A stretch of DNA of 13,818 bases from Spirochaetia bacterium (GTDB taxonomy: Bacteria; Spirochaetota; Spirochaetia; Treponematales; Breznakiellaceae), in contig BNUX01000082.1 of NCBI GenBank assembly GCA_025997675.1, positions 1-13,818 on the forward strand, in the 5' to 3' direction. Positions within the stretch are counted from its first letter, which is position 1. Each line of letters opens with the position of its first letter. This document shows, one piece after another, positions 5,464 through 12,240 of the stretch. Under the pieces are notes generated by a model that was not told where the DNA came from, did no database searches, and was given only the letters and a program-made list of their open reading frames with translations. The position numbers and the translations under genes were made by a program.

Positions 5464-5767
5464 CGGTGCGGCGGCCACTGCGACCCGCAACCCAGGCTGT
5501 TGGGTACCGGCTCTCCGGTCCGAAAGAAAAGAACGAGGAAGGTATGGGATACTTACTGGAAAGTACTAAACACTTGCTGAGGGGGGGGGGGGGGTATAAT
5601 TCGTTACAGCATAAAGACTTACGAGCATTGCCGTCACTTCGTTCCAACCCCTTTTAAAGACATTCCGGCGGATGCTTATACAACAAACCGCCCCACCCTA
5701 TCATTTAAGCACGGATTCCTAACAAAGTCAAGCGGAAATTCACGCACCGAATTACTATAAAAAAACC
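5464..5767. other. Intergenic stretch without a convincing gene
   Basis: Apart from the G14 tract and TATAAT at 5581-5600, I see only short AT-rich sequence and a possible weak hairpin (GGCGG/CCGCC around 5667-5695). Open frames here are extensions of the repeat frame and lack ribosome-binding sites. Confidence 0.5.
5574..5600 (+). promoter_or_regulatory. G14 homopolymer within a possible phase-variable promoter
   Basis: A tract of 14 G (5581-5594) is followed directly by a perfect -10 hexamer TATAAT (5595-5600). A TTG-starting -35-like hexamer (TTGCTG, 5574-5579) lies 15 bp upstream of the -10, so the spacer is almost all G. Changes in tract length by slippage would move the spacer towards or away from 17 bp. 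The promoter faces the riboswitch-gcv operon, with no gene in between. On the other strand the C14 lies 366 bp upstream of the start of the 4439-5215 gene. Confidence 0.5.
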
Positions 5768-5796
5768 TTGACTTTACCCCAAAGCGGCACTAATCT
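5768..5796 (+). promoter_or_regulatory. Probable promoter of the glycine riboswitch/gcv operon
   Basis: TTGACT (5768-5773) followed after 17 bp by TAATCT (5791-5796). The -10 is weak; TAATAT at 5797-5802 is an alternative. Either would start the transcript shortly before the first aptamer. Confidence 0.45.
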
Positions 5797-5821
5797 TAAT
5801 ATGGTTATATATTCGTATGAA

Positions 5822-6008
5822 GTATCCAGGAGAGAATGGAAGCGGCAGGCAGAGGCGCCGCGCTTCCGTCGCCGAAGGGGCAATAGCGATGAACTCTCAG
5901 GCAAAAGTACCGGATACCGACGAACCTCCGAAAAGCCGGGCTTATCCGTAAGTTCGCACCGAAGAGGCAATTCCCTCCGGGGGAGAATCTTTCAGGTTAT
6001 TGACGGAG
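5822..6008 (+). promoter_or_regulatory. Tandem glycine riboswitch (two aptamers)
   Basis: Aptamer 1 spans 5822-5917, closed by GTATCC/GGATAC, with the conserved core GCCGAAGGGGCAA (5871-5883) and CTCTCAGGCAAAAG (5894-5907). A short linker (about 8 nt) leads to aptamer 2, closed by CTCCG/CGGAG (5926-6008), with GCACCGAAGAGGCAA (5956-5970) and CTTTCAGG. Tandem arrangement, cores and the gcv genes directly downstream all match the known class. It is expected to switch the operon on when glycine is abundant. Confidence 0.93.
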
Positions 6009-6027
6009 CGCTTTCCGAATCCTTGGA

Positions 6028-6054
6028 CAACCCCGACTCATAGAGAGGGGGTTG
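6028..6054 (+). promoter_or_regulatory. Candidate expression-platform hairpin of the riboswitch
   Basis: CAACCCC (6028-6034) pairs with GGGGTTG (6048-6054), with an inner CTC/GAG. No T-run follows, so it is not a standard intrinsic terminator. The gcvT Shine-Dalgarno (GGAGGAGG, 6085-6092) lies 30 nt downstream, and CCTCC segments in aptamer 2 (5925-5929) could in principle pair with it, which would favour translational control. Confidence 0.45.
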
Positions 6055-6097
6055 ATCGGTAGGATCGGAGCTGCGTTCATCCCTGGAGGAGGCCACT

Positions 6098-7186
6098 TTG
6101 GAAAAGAAAACACCCCTGTATCAATGGCACGAATCTCACGGCGGAAAGATAGTTCCCTTTGCGGGCTATCTGCTCCCCGTGCAGTATGAATCCGGCGTTA
6201 TCACCGAGCATAACGCGGTCCGCGAAAAGGCGGGCCTTTTTGACGTATCCCACATGGGCGAGTTTGTCATCAAGGGTCCTGAGGCCCTGGCAAATCTCCA
6301 CCAGATTCTAACCAACGACTTCACGGATATGGCCATAGGCCGGGTCCGCTATACCCTGATGTGTAATGAAGAGGGGGGCGAGGTGGACGACCTGGTGGTG
6401 TGTAAAATGGAAGAAAACCGCTATATGCTGGTGGTCAACGCCGCAAACCGCGACAAGGACGCCGCCTGGATACAATCCCACCTGGGAAAAACCGGCGTTA
6501 CCTTTGAGGATATTTCCGACACCCTGGCGGAGATTGCCCTCCAGGGACCGGCGACTCCCGGGATTCTCGCCTCCCTTTCGACTACCATCCCGGAAGGGTA
6601 CTACACCCTGATTGAAAAGGGGAAGGTGGCCGGGATTGACTGCATTGTGTCCCGCACGGGCTACACCGGGGAAACCGGGTTTGAGCTGTTCTGCGCGGCG
6701 GACAAGGCGGTTGAGCTTTGGGACAAGGTGCTTGCGGCGGGCAAGGGCGCGGGGCTTATTCCCTGCGGGCTCGGGGCACGGGACACCCTGCGGCTGGAGG
6801 CGGCCATGCCCCTCTACGGCCACGAGATGAGCGATACCATCACCCCCTTCGAGGCGGGGCTTGGTTCCGCGGTAAAGATGGGGAAACCGGATTTTATCGG
6901 GAAGAGCGCCCTCGTGGGGAAGGAGACGCCCTCACGGAAGCGGGTTGGGCTCAAGATAACCGGGCGGGGCATTGCACGGGAGCACTTTGACGTATTCCAC
7001 GGGGGGAAGCTGGTTGGCCAGACCACCTCCGGGACCCACTGCCCCTACCTGAAGGAAGCCATTGCCATGGCGCTCCTGGACACGGCGGCTACCAAGGTGG
7101 GAACCACGGTCTTGGTGGATGTGCGGGGCAGAAAGGTTGAGGCGGTAGTAGTTGCCCTTCCGTTTTATACGAAGAGCAAGAAATAA
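6098..7186 (+). CDS. gcvT: Glycine cleavage T protein (aminomethyltransferase)
   Basis: Transfers the methylene group from the aminomethyl-lipoyl arm of H protein to tetrahydrofolate, releasing ammonia and 5,10-methylene-THF; cytoplasmic. 362 residues, the normal length. Recognisable segments: [19 protein letters not shown] at the N-terminus, [12 protein letters not shown] (44-55), [12 protein letters not shown] with the conserved Asp of the folate site, [11 protein letters not shown], and [19 protein letters not shown]. The C-terminal barrel is present. The start codon is TTG: GGAGGAGG lies 5 nt before it and no ATG fits the alignment. First gene of the operon, directly behind the glycine riboswitch. 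Confidence 0.96.
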   Translation: MEKKTPLYQWHESHGGKIVPFAGYLLPVQYESGVITEHNAVREKAGLFDVSHMGEFVIKGPEALANLHQILTNDFTDMAIGRVRYTLMCNEEGGEVDDLVVCKMEENRYMLVVNAANRDKDAAWIQSHLGKTGVTFEDISDTLAEIALQGPATPGILASLSTTIPEGYYTLIEKGKVAGIDCIVSRTGYTGETGFELFCAADKAVELWDKVLAAGKGAGLIPCGLGARDTLRLEAAMPLYGHEMSDTITPFEAGLGSAVKMGKPDFIGKSALVGKETPSRKRVGLKITGRGIAREHFDVFHGGKLVGQTTSGTHCPYLKEAIAMALLDTAATKVGTTVLVDVRGRKVEAVVVALPFYTKSKK

Positions 7187-7213
7187 GGTTTATTAATTTT
7201 ATAGGAGGACACC

Positions 7214-7594
7214 ATGAACTTTCCGGCTAATTTGAAGTACACAAAATCCCACGAGTGGGCAAAGGACCTTGGCGGCGGGGTCTACGAGATCGGGCTGACC
7301 GATTATGCACAGCAGGAAATGGGAGACATAGTGTTTGTCAACCTGCCCCAGGTGGGGGATAGTATTAAGGCGGGCGCTTCCTTTGCGGACATGGAATCGG
7401 TCAAGGCGGTATCCGACGTTTTCAGCCCCGTGACCGGGACCGTAACGGAAATAAACGAAGCCATTATGGACGCCCCCGAATCTATCAACAAAGCGCCCTA
7501 CGAGGCATGGTTTATCCGTGCCAAGGGCGACGCCCCTGCGGGGGAACTGATCTCCGCAGATGAGTACCAGGCCTCTCTCCCTAAGAAGGAGTGA
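7214..7594 (+). CDS. gcvH: Glycine cleavage H protein (lipoyl carrier)
   Basis: The 126-residue lipoyl carrier that shuttles the aminomethyl group between P, T and L proteins. The lipoylated lysine is K64 in the motif DMESVKAVSD, in the expected hairpin position, followed by SPVTGTVTEIN. N-terminal KYTKSHEWA and C-terminal YEAWFIRAK are also typical. A strong AGGAGG lies before the ATG. It is 27 bp after gcvT and 3 bp before gcvPA. No lipoate ligase or synthase gene is in this window, so the modifying enzyme must lie elsewhere. Confidence 0.97.
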   Translation: MNFPANLKYTKSHEWAKDLGGGVYEIGLTDYAQQEMGDIVFVNLPQVGDSIKAGASFADMESVKAVSDVFSPVTGTVTEINEAIMDAPESINKAPYEAWFIRAKGDAPAGELISADEYQASLPKKE

Positions 7595-7597
7595 TGC

Positions 7598-8920
7598 ATG
7601 GGAACATACATACCAAACACGAAGGCGGAACAGCAGGAGATGCTTACCGCCATCGGGCGCAAGTCGGTGGAAGAACTGTTTGCGCCGATTCCGAAGAATG
7701 TGTTGTTGAAGGAACTGAACATTCCCGCAGGGATGGCGGAACTTACGGTAACCCGGAAGCTCAGCGCCATTGCGGGTGAAAACAAGGTGTTCCCGGTCAT
7801 TTTCCGGGGCGCCGGGGCGTATCGCCACTACATCCCTGCGGCTGTCCGGCGGATTACGTCGAACGAGACCTTTATCACCGCCTACACGCCCTACCAGGCG
7901 GAGATCAGCCAGGGGGTTCTGCAGTCAATCTTTGAATACCAGACCCTAATCTGCGAGCTTACCGGCATGGATGTGAGCAACGCTTCTATTTACGATGGGG
8001 CAAGCGCCGCCGCAGAGGCGGTAAACATGTGCCGGGAGCGGCAGAAGCAGTCGGTGTACGTTTCCGCCGCCGCCCATCCCCAGGTTATCGAAACCATCCG
8101 CACCTACTGTGACGGCTACGGCGTATCGGTTACGGTGGTTCCCGCCGGAGCGGACGGCAAAACAGACCTGACCGCCCTTTCCGCAAAGCTTGGGGCGGAT
8201 AAAACCGCCGCCTGTTTTTACCTGCAAAGCCCCAACTTCTTCGGCATCATCGAGGACACCCCCAAGTGCGCGGAAATAGTGCACGCAGCGGGGGCGCTCC
8301 TGGTGGCGGGGGTGAACCCCATATCACTGGGATTGATGGAAAGCCCCGGCGCAAACGGTGCGGATATCGCGGTGGGGGAGGGGCAGCCCCTGGGCCTGTC
8401 CATGGGCTTTGGCGGCCCCTACCTGGGCTTCATGGCCTGCAAGACCGCTCAAATGCGGAAGCTCCCCGGCAGAATCGTCGGGGAGACCACGGACGCCAAG
8501 GGGGAACGGGCCTTCGTGCTGACCCTCCAGGCCCGTGAGCAGCATATCCGGCGGGAGAAGGCCTCCAGCAACGTGTGTTCCAACGAGGCTCACTGCGCGC
8601 TTACGGCGGCGGTGTACTGCGCGGTGATGGGGGAAGCGGGGTTTGCCGAGGTTTCCCGGCAATGCCACTCAAAGGCGGCGTATGCGGCGAAACAGATTGC
8701 GGGTATTCCGGGGTTTGAGCTTGTATACGGCGGCGCGGAGTTCTTCAATGAGTTTGTCACCAAATGCCCGGATGCGGAGAAAACATTGGCCGCCCTTGAA
8801 GGTCACGGCATCCTGGGAGGCTATCCTCTTTCCCACAATCAGATTTTGTGGTGCGTCACCGAACTCAACACCAAGGATGAGATCGATGAACTGGTCCGCC
8901 TCTTGAAGGGGGGAAAATAA
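7598..8920 (+). CDS. gcvPA: Glycine dehydrogenase (decarboxylating) subunit 1
   Basis: The 440-residue N-terminal-half subunit of the two-subunit P protein, which decarboxylates glycine with PLP. Typical features: MGTYIPNTKAEQQEML start, YRHYIPAAVRRI, 'AYTPYQAEISQGVLQSIFEYQTLICELTGM' region (about 89-118), YDGASAAAEA and REQHIRREKASSN(V)CSNEA. It has the aminotransferase fold but not the PLP-binding lysine, which is in gcvPB. The GGAG at the end of gcvH serves as its Shine-Dalgarno. The stop overlaps the gcvPB start by one base (TAATG), ensuring equal production of the two subunits. Confidence 0.96.
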   Translation: MGTYIPNTKAEQQEMLTAIGRKSVEELFAPIPKNVLLKELNIPAGMAELTVTRKLSAIAGENKVFPVIFRGAGAYRHYIPAAVRRITSNETFITAYTPYQAEISQGVLQSIFEYQTLICELTGMDVSNASIYDGASAAAEAVNMCRERQKQSVYVSAAAHPQVIETIRTYCDGYGVSVTVVPAGADGKTDLTALSAKLGADKTAACFYLQSPNFFGIIEDTPKCAEIVHAAGALLVAGVNPISLGLMESPGANGADIAVGEGQPLGLSMGFGGPYLGFMACKTAQMRKLPGRIVGETTDAKGERAFVLTLQAREQHIRREKASSNVCSNEAHCALTAAVYCAVMGEAGFAEVSRQCHSKAAYAAKQIAGIPGFELVYGGAEFFNEFVTKCPDAEKTLAALEGHGILGGYPLSHNQILWCVTELNTKDEIDELVRLLKGGK

Positions 8921-10347
8921 TGAAACTGATATTCGAGAAAAGCAGAAAAAACCGGGGCTGTTCTATTCTACCCCCCTGTGATGTACCCGAGGCGGGGCTG
9001 TCCGCCTCCCTGACGCGGAAAAAACCCGCGCGGCTTCCGGAGCTTGATGAAAACGAGATTTCCCGGCACTACAGTGCATTGGCTAAACGGGCCTTTGGGG
9101 TAAACGACGGGTTCTATCCATTGGGCAGCTGCACCATGAAGTACAACCCCAAGCTAAACGAAGAGATTGCCGGGCAGCCGGGCTTCAAGGACATTCATCC
9201 TTTACAGCCCGAGCATACGGTACAGGGCTGTCTGAAAATCCTTGACCTTACATCGGCATACCTCCGGGAAATTACCGGGATGGACGACATCACCTTCCAG
9301 CCTGCGGCGGGGGCCCACGGGGAACTTACCGGGCTGCTGCTGATAAAGGCCTACCACAAAAGCCGCAAGGATACTGCGCGGACCAAGATTATCGTCCCCG
9401 ACAGCGCCCACGGAACCAACCCGGCGAGCGCCACCATGGCGGGCTTTGAGGTGATAAACATCGCTTCCGGAACCGATGGCTGTGTGGACCTGGCTGCCCT
9501 CAGGGCTGCGGTGGGACCGGACACGGCGGGGCTTATGCTCACCAATCCTAACACGGTGGGGATCTTCGACCCCAACATCCTGGAGATAACCGATATCGTC
9601 CACAAGGCCGGCGGGTTGAATTACTACGACGGGGCAAACTTAAACGCCATTATGGGGATAGTCCGGCCGGGGGATATGGGGTTTGACACGGTTCACCTGA
9701 ACCTGCACAAATCCTTTTCTACCCCCCACGGCGGCGGCGGTCCCGGTTCAGGAGCGGTGGGCTGCAAAAAGTTACTGGCGCCCTTCCTGCCCCTTACCGG
9801 CTGCGGCCTGGACGGGGGCGCGGCGAAGGGTCCTGCGCAGAGCATCGGGCGGGTGCGGGCCTTTGGAGGCAACTTCCTGATAGTGGTAAGAGCGGCGGCA
9901 TACCTGCTCACCCTGGGGAAAGAGAATGTACCCGAGGTAGCGCGGAACGCAGTGCTTAACGCCAACTATATGATGGAAAAGCTCAAGGCAAAGTACCACA
10001 TTCCCTATGAAGGGCCCTGCATGCACGAGTTTGTCATCTCCCTGGAGAGTTTCAAGGAAAGCTCCGGTGTTTCCGCACTGGACCTTGCCAAGGGACTCCA
10101 AGACAAGGGGATGCATCCGCCGACCATTTACTTCCCCCTGATTGTGCATGAGGCGCTTATGGTGGAGCCCACGGAAACCGAATCCCGTGAAACACTGGAT
10201 GCGGCGGTTACTGCCTTCCTGGCCCTCTACGACCAGGCAAAGGCGGACCCGGAAAGCCTCCATGCGGCGCCGGTGAGTACCGTTATCGGCAGGCCCGACG
10301 ATGTGAAGGCGGCGCGGCAACCGGTGCTTCATTATAAGCCGTCATGA
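8920..10347 (+). CDS. gcvPB: Glycine dehydrogenase (decarboxylating) subunit 2
   Basis: The 475-residue PLP-carrying subunit of the split P protein. The Schiff-base lysine is K264 in NLHKSFSTPHGGGGPG, followed by the glycine-rich loop. Other family segments: FYPLGSCTMKYNPK near residue 67, HPLQPEHTVQG, and DSAHGTNPASA, which binds PLP. Length is normal. It forms an alpha2beta2 enzyme with gcvPA. The split form is usual in Gram-positives, Thermotoga and spirochaetes; many proteobacteria have a fused gcvP. A terminator hairpin follows 18 bp after the stop. Confidence 0.96.
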   Translation: MKLIFEKSRKNRGCSILPPCDVPEAGLSASLTRKKPARLPELDENEISRHYSALAKRAFGVNDGFYPLGSCTMKYNPKLNEEIAGQPGFKDIHPLQPEHTVQGCLKILDLTSAYLREITGMDDITFQPAAGAHGELTGLLLIKAYHKSRKDTARTKIIVPDSAHGTNPASATMAGFEVINIASGTDGCVDLAALRAAVGPDTAGLMLTNPNTVGIFDPNILEITDIVHKAGGLNYYDGANLNAIMGIVRPGDMGFDTVHLNLHKSFSTPHGGGGPGSGAVGCKKLLAPFLPLTGCGLDGGAAKGPAQSIGRVRAFGGNFLIVVRAAAYLLTLGKENVPEVARNAVLNANYMMEKLKAKYHIPYEGPCMHEFVISLESFKESSGVSALDLAKGLQDKGMHPPTIYFPLIVHEALMVEPTETESRETLDAAVTAFLALYDQAKADPESLHAAPVSTVIGRPDDVKAARQPVLHYKPS

Positions 10348-10364
10348 TTTGGTGATTATGAGAA

Positions 10365-10404
10365 CAACATACCCTGCTGCTTGCGGCGGGGTATGTTGAT
10401 TTTT
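10365..10404 (+). terminator. Intrinsic terminator/attenuator between gcvPB and lpd
   Basis: CAACATACCC (10365-10374) pairs perfectly with GGGTATGTTG (10389-10398), and further pairs close towards a TGCTTGCG-type loop. Five T follow (10400-10404). The lpd Shine-Dalgarno (GAGGAG, 10405-10410) begins directly after the T-run. The T-run is short, so partial termination is likely. Confidence 0.75.
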
Positions 10405-10417
10405 GAGGAGACGCTAA

Positions 10418-11830
10418 ATGGAAAAGTTTGATTTAGTCATCATCGGCTCCGGTCCCGCCGGGACCGGGGCGGCTTTTAAGGCCCGTTCTTTGGGCTTAAC
10501 CGTGTGCGTGGTTGAAAAGCGGGATACCGGCGGCACCTGCCTTAACCGGGGCTGCATCCCCACCAAGACCCTGCTGCACGGCGCAGACCTGCTCCGCGAA
10601 ACCCGCGAGGGGGAACGCTACGGGGTCAATGCCGGGGATTTGCAGTTTGATTTCCCTAAACTGATTGAATGGCGGGACACCGTGGTTAGCACCCTGCGGC
10701 AGAACCAAAACACCGCCCTTACGAAAGCGGGGGTAACCATAGTGCATGGCGCGGCACGGGTGGAAGGCCCCGGAAAAGTTTCGGTGAAAACAGACAGCGG
10801 CGAAACAGCCCTTGAGGCGGCGGCGATACTGGTAGCCTCGGGGACAACACCGGCATTGTTGCCCATTCTCGGTCATGACCTGCCGGGGGTATACACCAGC
10901 GACCACTTCCTGGAAGGAACGGGCTTGCTTCCCAAGCGGCTCACCATTATCGGCGGCGGGGTTATCGCCGTGGAGTTTGCTGCGGCCTACAGCAGCTTTG
11001 GCAGCGAAGTGACCCTCCTTGTCCGGTCCTCGCTGCTATCGGTGATGGACCGCGAAATCGGGCAGACCCTGGCGCTCCAGCTTAAAAAGCGGGGGGTGGT
11101 GATGTATACCAAGGCGCGCCCTGAACGCATCGAAGCAAAGGACGGCGCCCTTGCACTGACCCTGACCACCGAGGGCGGCGGCGAAGCCAAGAGTGTCACC
11201 GTACCTGCGGACGCGGTGCTTATGGCGTCGGGCAGAACCCCCGATACCAATCTCTTTGCCCCCGGCTGCACACCCGAACTTACGGCAAAGGGCTTTATTA
11301 AGAGCGATGACAACATGATGAGTTCCATCCCCGGCGTATACGTTGCGGGTGACATCTCAGGCGGTGCCCAGCTTGCCCATGCGGCAACGGCGGAGGGGGA
11401 ATACGCCGCGGCCTGTATCGCGGCGGCGGTAAAGGGCGGCGGAAACAAGGCCTCCCACGCGCAGGTGATACCCTCCTGTGTGTACACCACCCCGGAAATT
11501 GCCTGCGCGGGAATTACGGCGGCGGAAGCGGCTGAAAAGGGAATCCCCGTGGCGGCGGGAAAGGGCGTGTTCGGGTCCAACGGGAAGGCGTTTCTGGAAA
11601 ACCAGGAACGGGGGTTTATCAAGCTGGTGTTCCATGCGGAAAGCCGGGCACTTATCGGGGCGCAATTCTTCTGCAACCGGGCCACGGAAATAATCCCCTG
11701 GGCGGTTCAGTGTATCGGCGACGGCACGACGGCGGAACAGATAGAGCGGACCGTGTTCCCCCACCCGTCCATCTGCGAAACCATAGCCGCGGCGGTAAGC
11801 GACGCGATTACCCGGGGCGGACTGAAATAA
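10418..11830 (+). CDS. lpd: Dihydrolipoyl dehydrogenase (L protein)
   Basis: FAD enzyme that reoxidises the dihydrolipoyl arm of H protein with NAD+. 470 residues, normal length. FAD-binding GSGPAGTGAA (10-19), redox-active disulfide C41/C46 in GGTCLNRGCIPTK, NAD-binding IIGGGVIAVEFAAAYSSFG near 178, second FAD contact 'GVYVAGDISGGAQLAHAA', and the C-terminal catalytic pair H449 and E454 in HPSICE (HPTLSE in most homologues). Placed with gcv it is most likely the L protein, but it could also serve other 2-oxoacid complexes. The hairpin in front suggests its level can differ from that of the gcv genes. Confidence 0.94.
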   Translation: MEKFDLVIIGSGPAGTGAAFKARSLGLTVCVVEKRDTGGTCLNRGCIPTKTLLHGADLLRETREGERYGVNAGDLQFDFPKLIEWRDTVVSTLRQNQNTALTKAGVTIVHGAARVEGPGKVSVKTDSGETALEAAAILVASGTTPALLPILGHDLPGVYTSDHFLEGTGLLPKRLTIIGGGVIAVEFAAAYSSFGSEVTLLVRSSLLSVMDREIGQTLALQLKKRGVVMYTKARPERIEAKDGALALTLTTEGGGEAKSVTVPADAVLMASGRTPDTNLFAPGCTPELTAKGFIKSDDNMMSSIPGVYVAGDISGGAQLAHAATAEGEYAAACIAAAVKGGGNKASHAQVIPSCVYTTPEIACAGITAAEAAEKGIPVAAGKGVFGSNGKAFLENQERGFIKLVFHAESRALIGAQFFCNRATEIIPWAVQCIGDGTTAEQIERTVFPHPSICETIAAAVSDAITRGGLK

Positions 11831-11840
11831 GGGTAGTGAC

Positions 11841-11883
11841 ATAATATAGATTGGTACTTGACATCTTTTTACTGTTATATTAT
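11841..11883. promoter_or_regulatory. Inverted repeat around the feoA promoter, candidate operator
   Basis: ATAATATA (11841-11848) and TATATTAT (11876-11883) are exact inverted copies separated by 27 bp. They bracket the -35 box and touch the -10 box. A metal-dependent repressor (Fur- or DtxR-type) would be the obvious candidate for feoAB, but AT-rich repeats of 8 bp also arise by chance. Confidence 0.35.
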
Positions 11884-11886
11884 CCT
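11858..11886 (+). promoter_or_regulatory. Promoter of feoAB
   Basis: Perfect -35 TTGACA (11858-11863), 17-bp spacer, then TATCCT (11881-11886). AAGGGGA (11896-11902) is the Shine-Dalgarno for the ATG at 11908. The operon is therefore independent of lpd, 77 bp away. Confidence 0.65.
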
Positions 11887-11907
11887 AACACAATAAAGGG
11901 GATTTAT

Positions 11908-12240
11908 ATGTTTTTATCCGATGTGCCCAATGGGGCTTCCTTCCGGGTGGTCAAGGTCACCCTGGGAAAGGAGGTCGGCAAACGGCTGGCCGATATGGGT
12001 TTTACCGAAGACGCCGATGGCGCCGTGGTTCGTTCCGGGTTTTTCCACGGCCCCATCCAGGTCCGAATCCGGGGTTACGATATTCTGATTCGCCGCTCCG
12101 AGGCCAAGGGGATTGAGGTCCTCCCGGTGGGGGACTGGTCCGCGGCCAAGGACGCCGGGCGGCTGTTCCACCGGGAGAAGGTTAAAAAGTTTGATCCCTT
12201 TATTGAGATTGATATTGAGGTAAATCATGGCGGAAACTAA
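11908..12240 (+). CDS. feoA: FeoA-like SH3-domain protein with C-terminal extension
   Basis: Small cytoplasmic partner of FeoB. Start at the ATG after AAAGGGGA; an upstream in-frame ATG (11851) lies before the promoter and is rejected. The first about 75 residues are a typical FeoA SH3-like beta-barrel (SDVPNGASFRVVKVTLGKEV, KRLADMGFTEDADGAVV, HGPIQVRIRGYDILIRRSEA). At 110 residues it is longer than usual FeoA (about 75-85), with a charged tail (REKVKKFDPFIEIDIEV) whose role is unknown. The last 14 nt overlap the feoB start, implying coupled translation. Confidence 0.88.
   Translation: MFLSDVPNGASFRVVKVTLGKEVGKRLADMGFTEDADGAVVRSGFFHGPIQVRIRGYDILIRRSEAKGIEVLPVGDWSAAKDAGRLFHREKVKKFDPFIEIDIEVNHGGN

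Noticed and set aside
5822..6008. Tandem tRNA-like or T-box leader
   Set aside because: Both cores match the glycine aptamer consensus (CCGAAG...GGCAA, CTCAGG), and no T-box motif is present.
6098..10347. Antisense open frames across the gcv genes
   Set aside because: Every one lies opposite a gene with catalytic residues and family-length match; none has an independent start signal.
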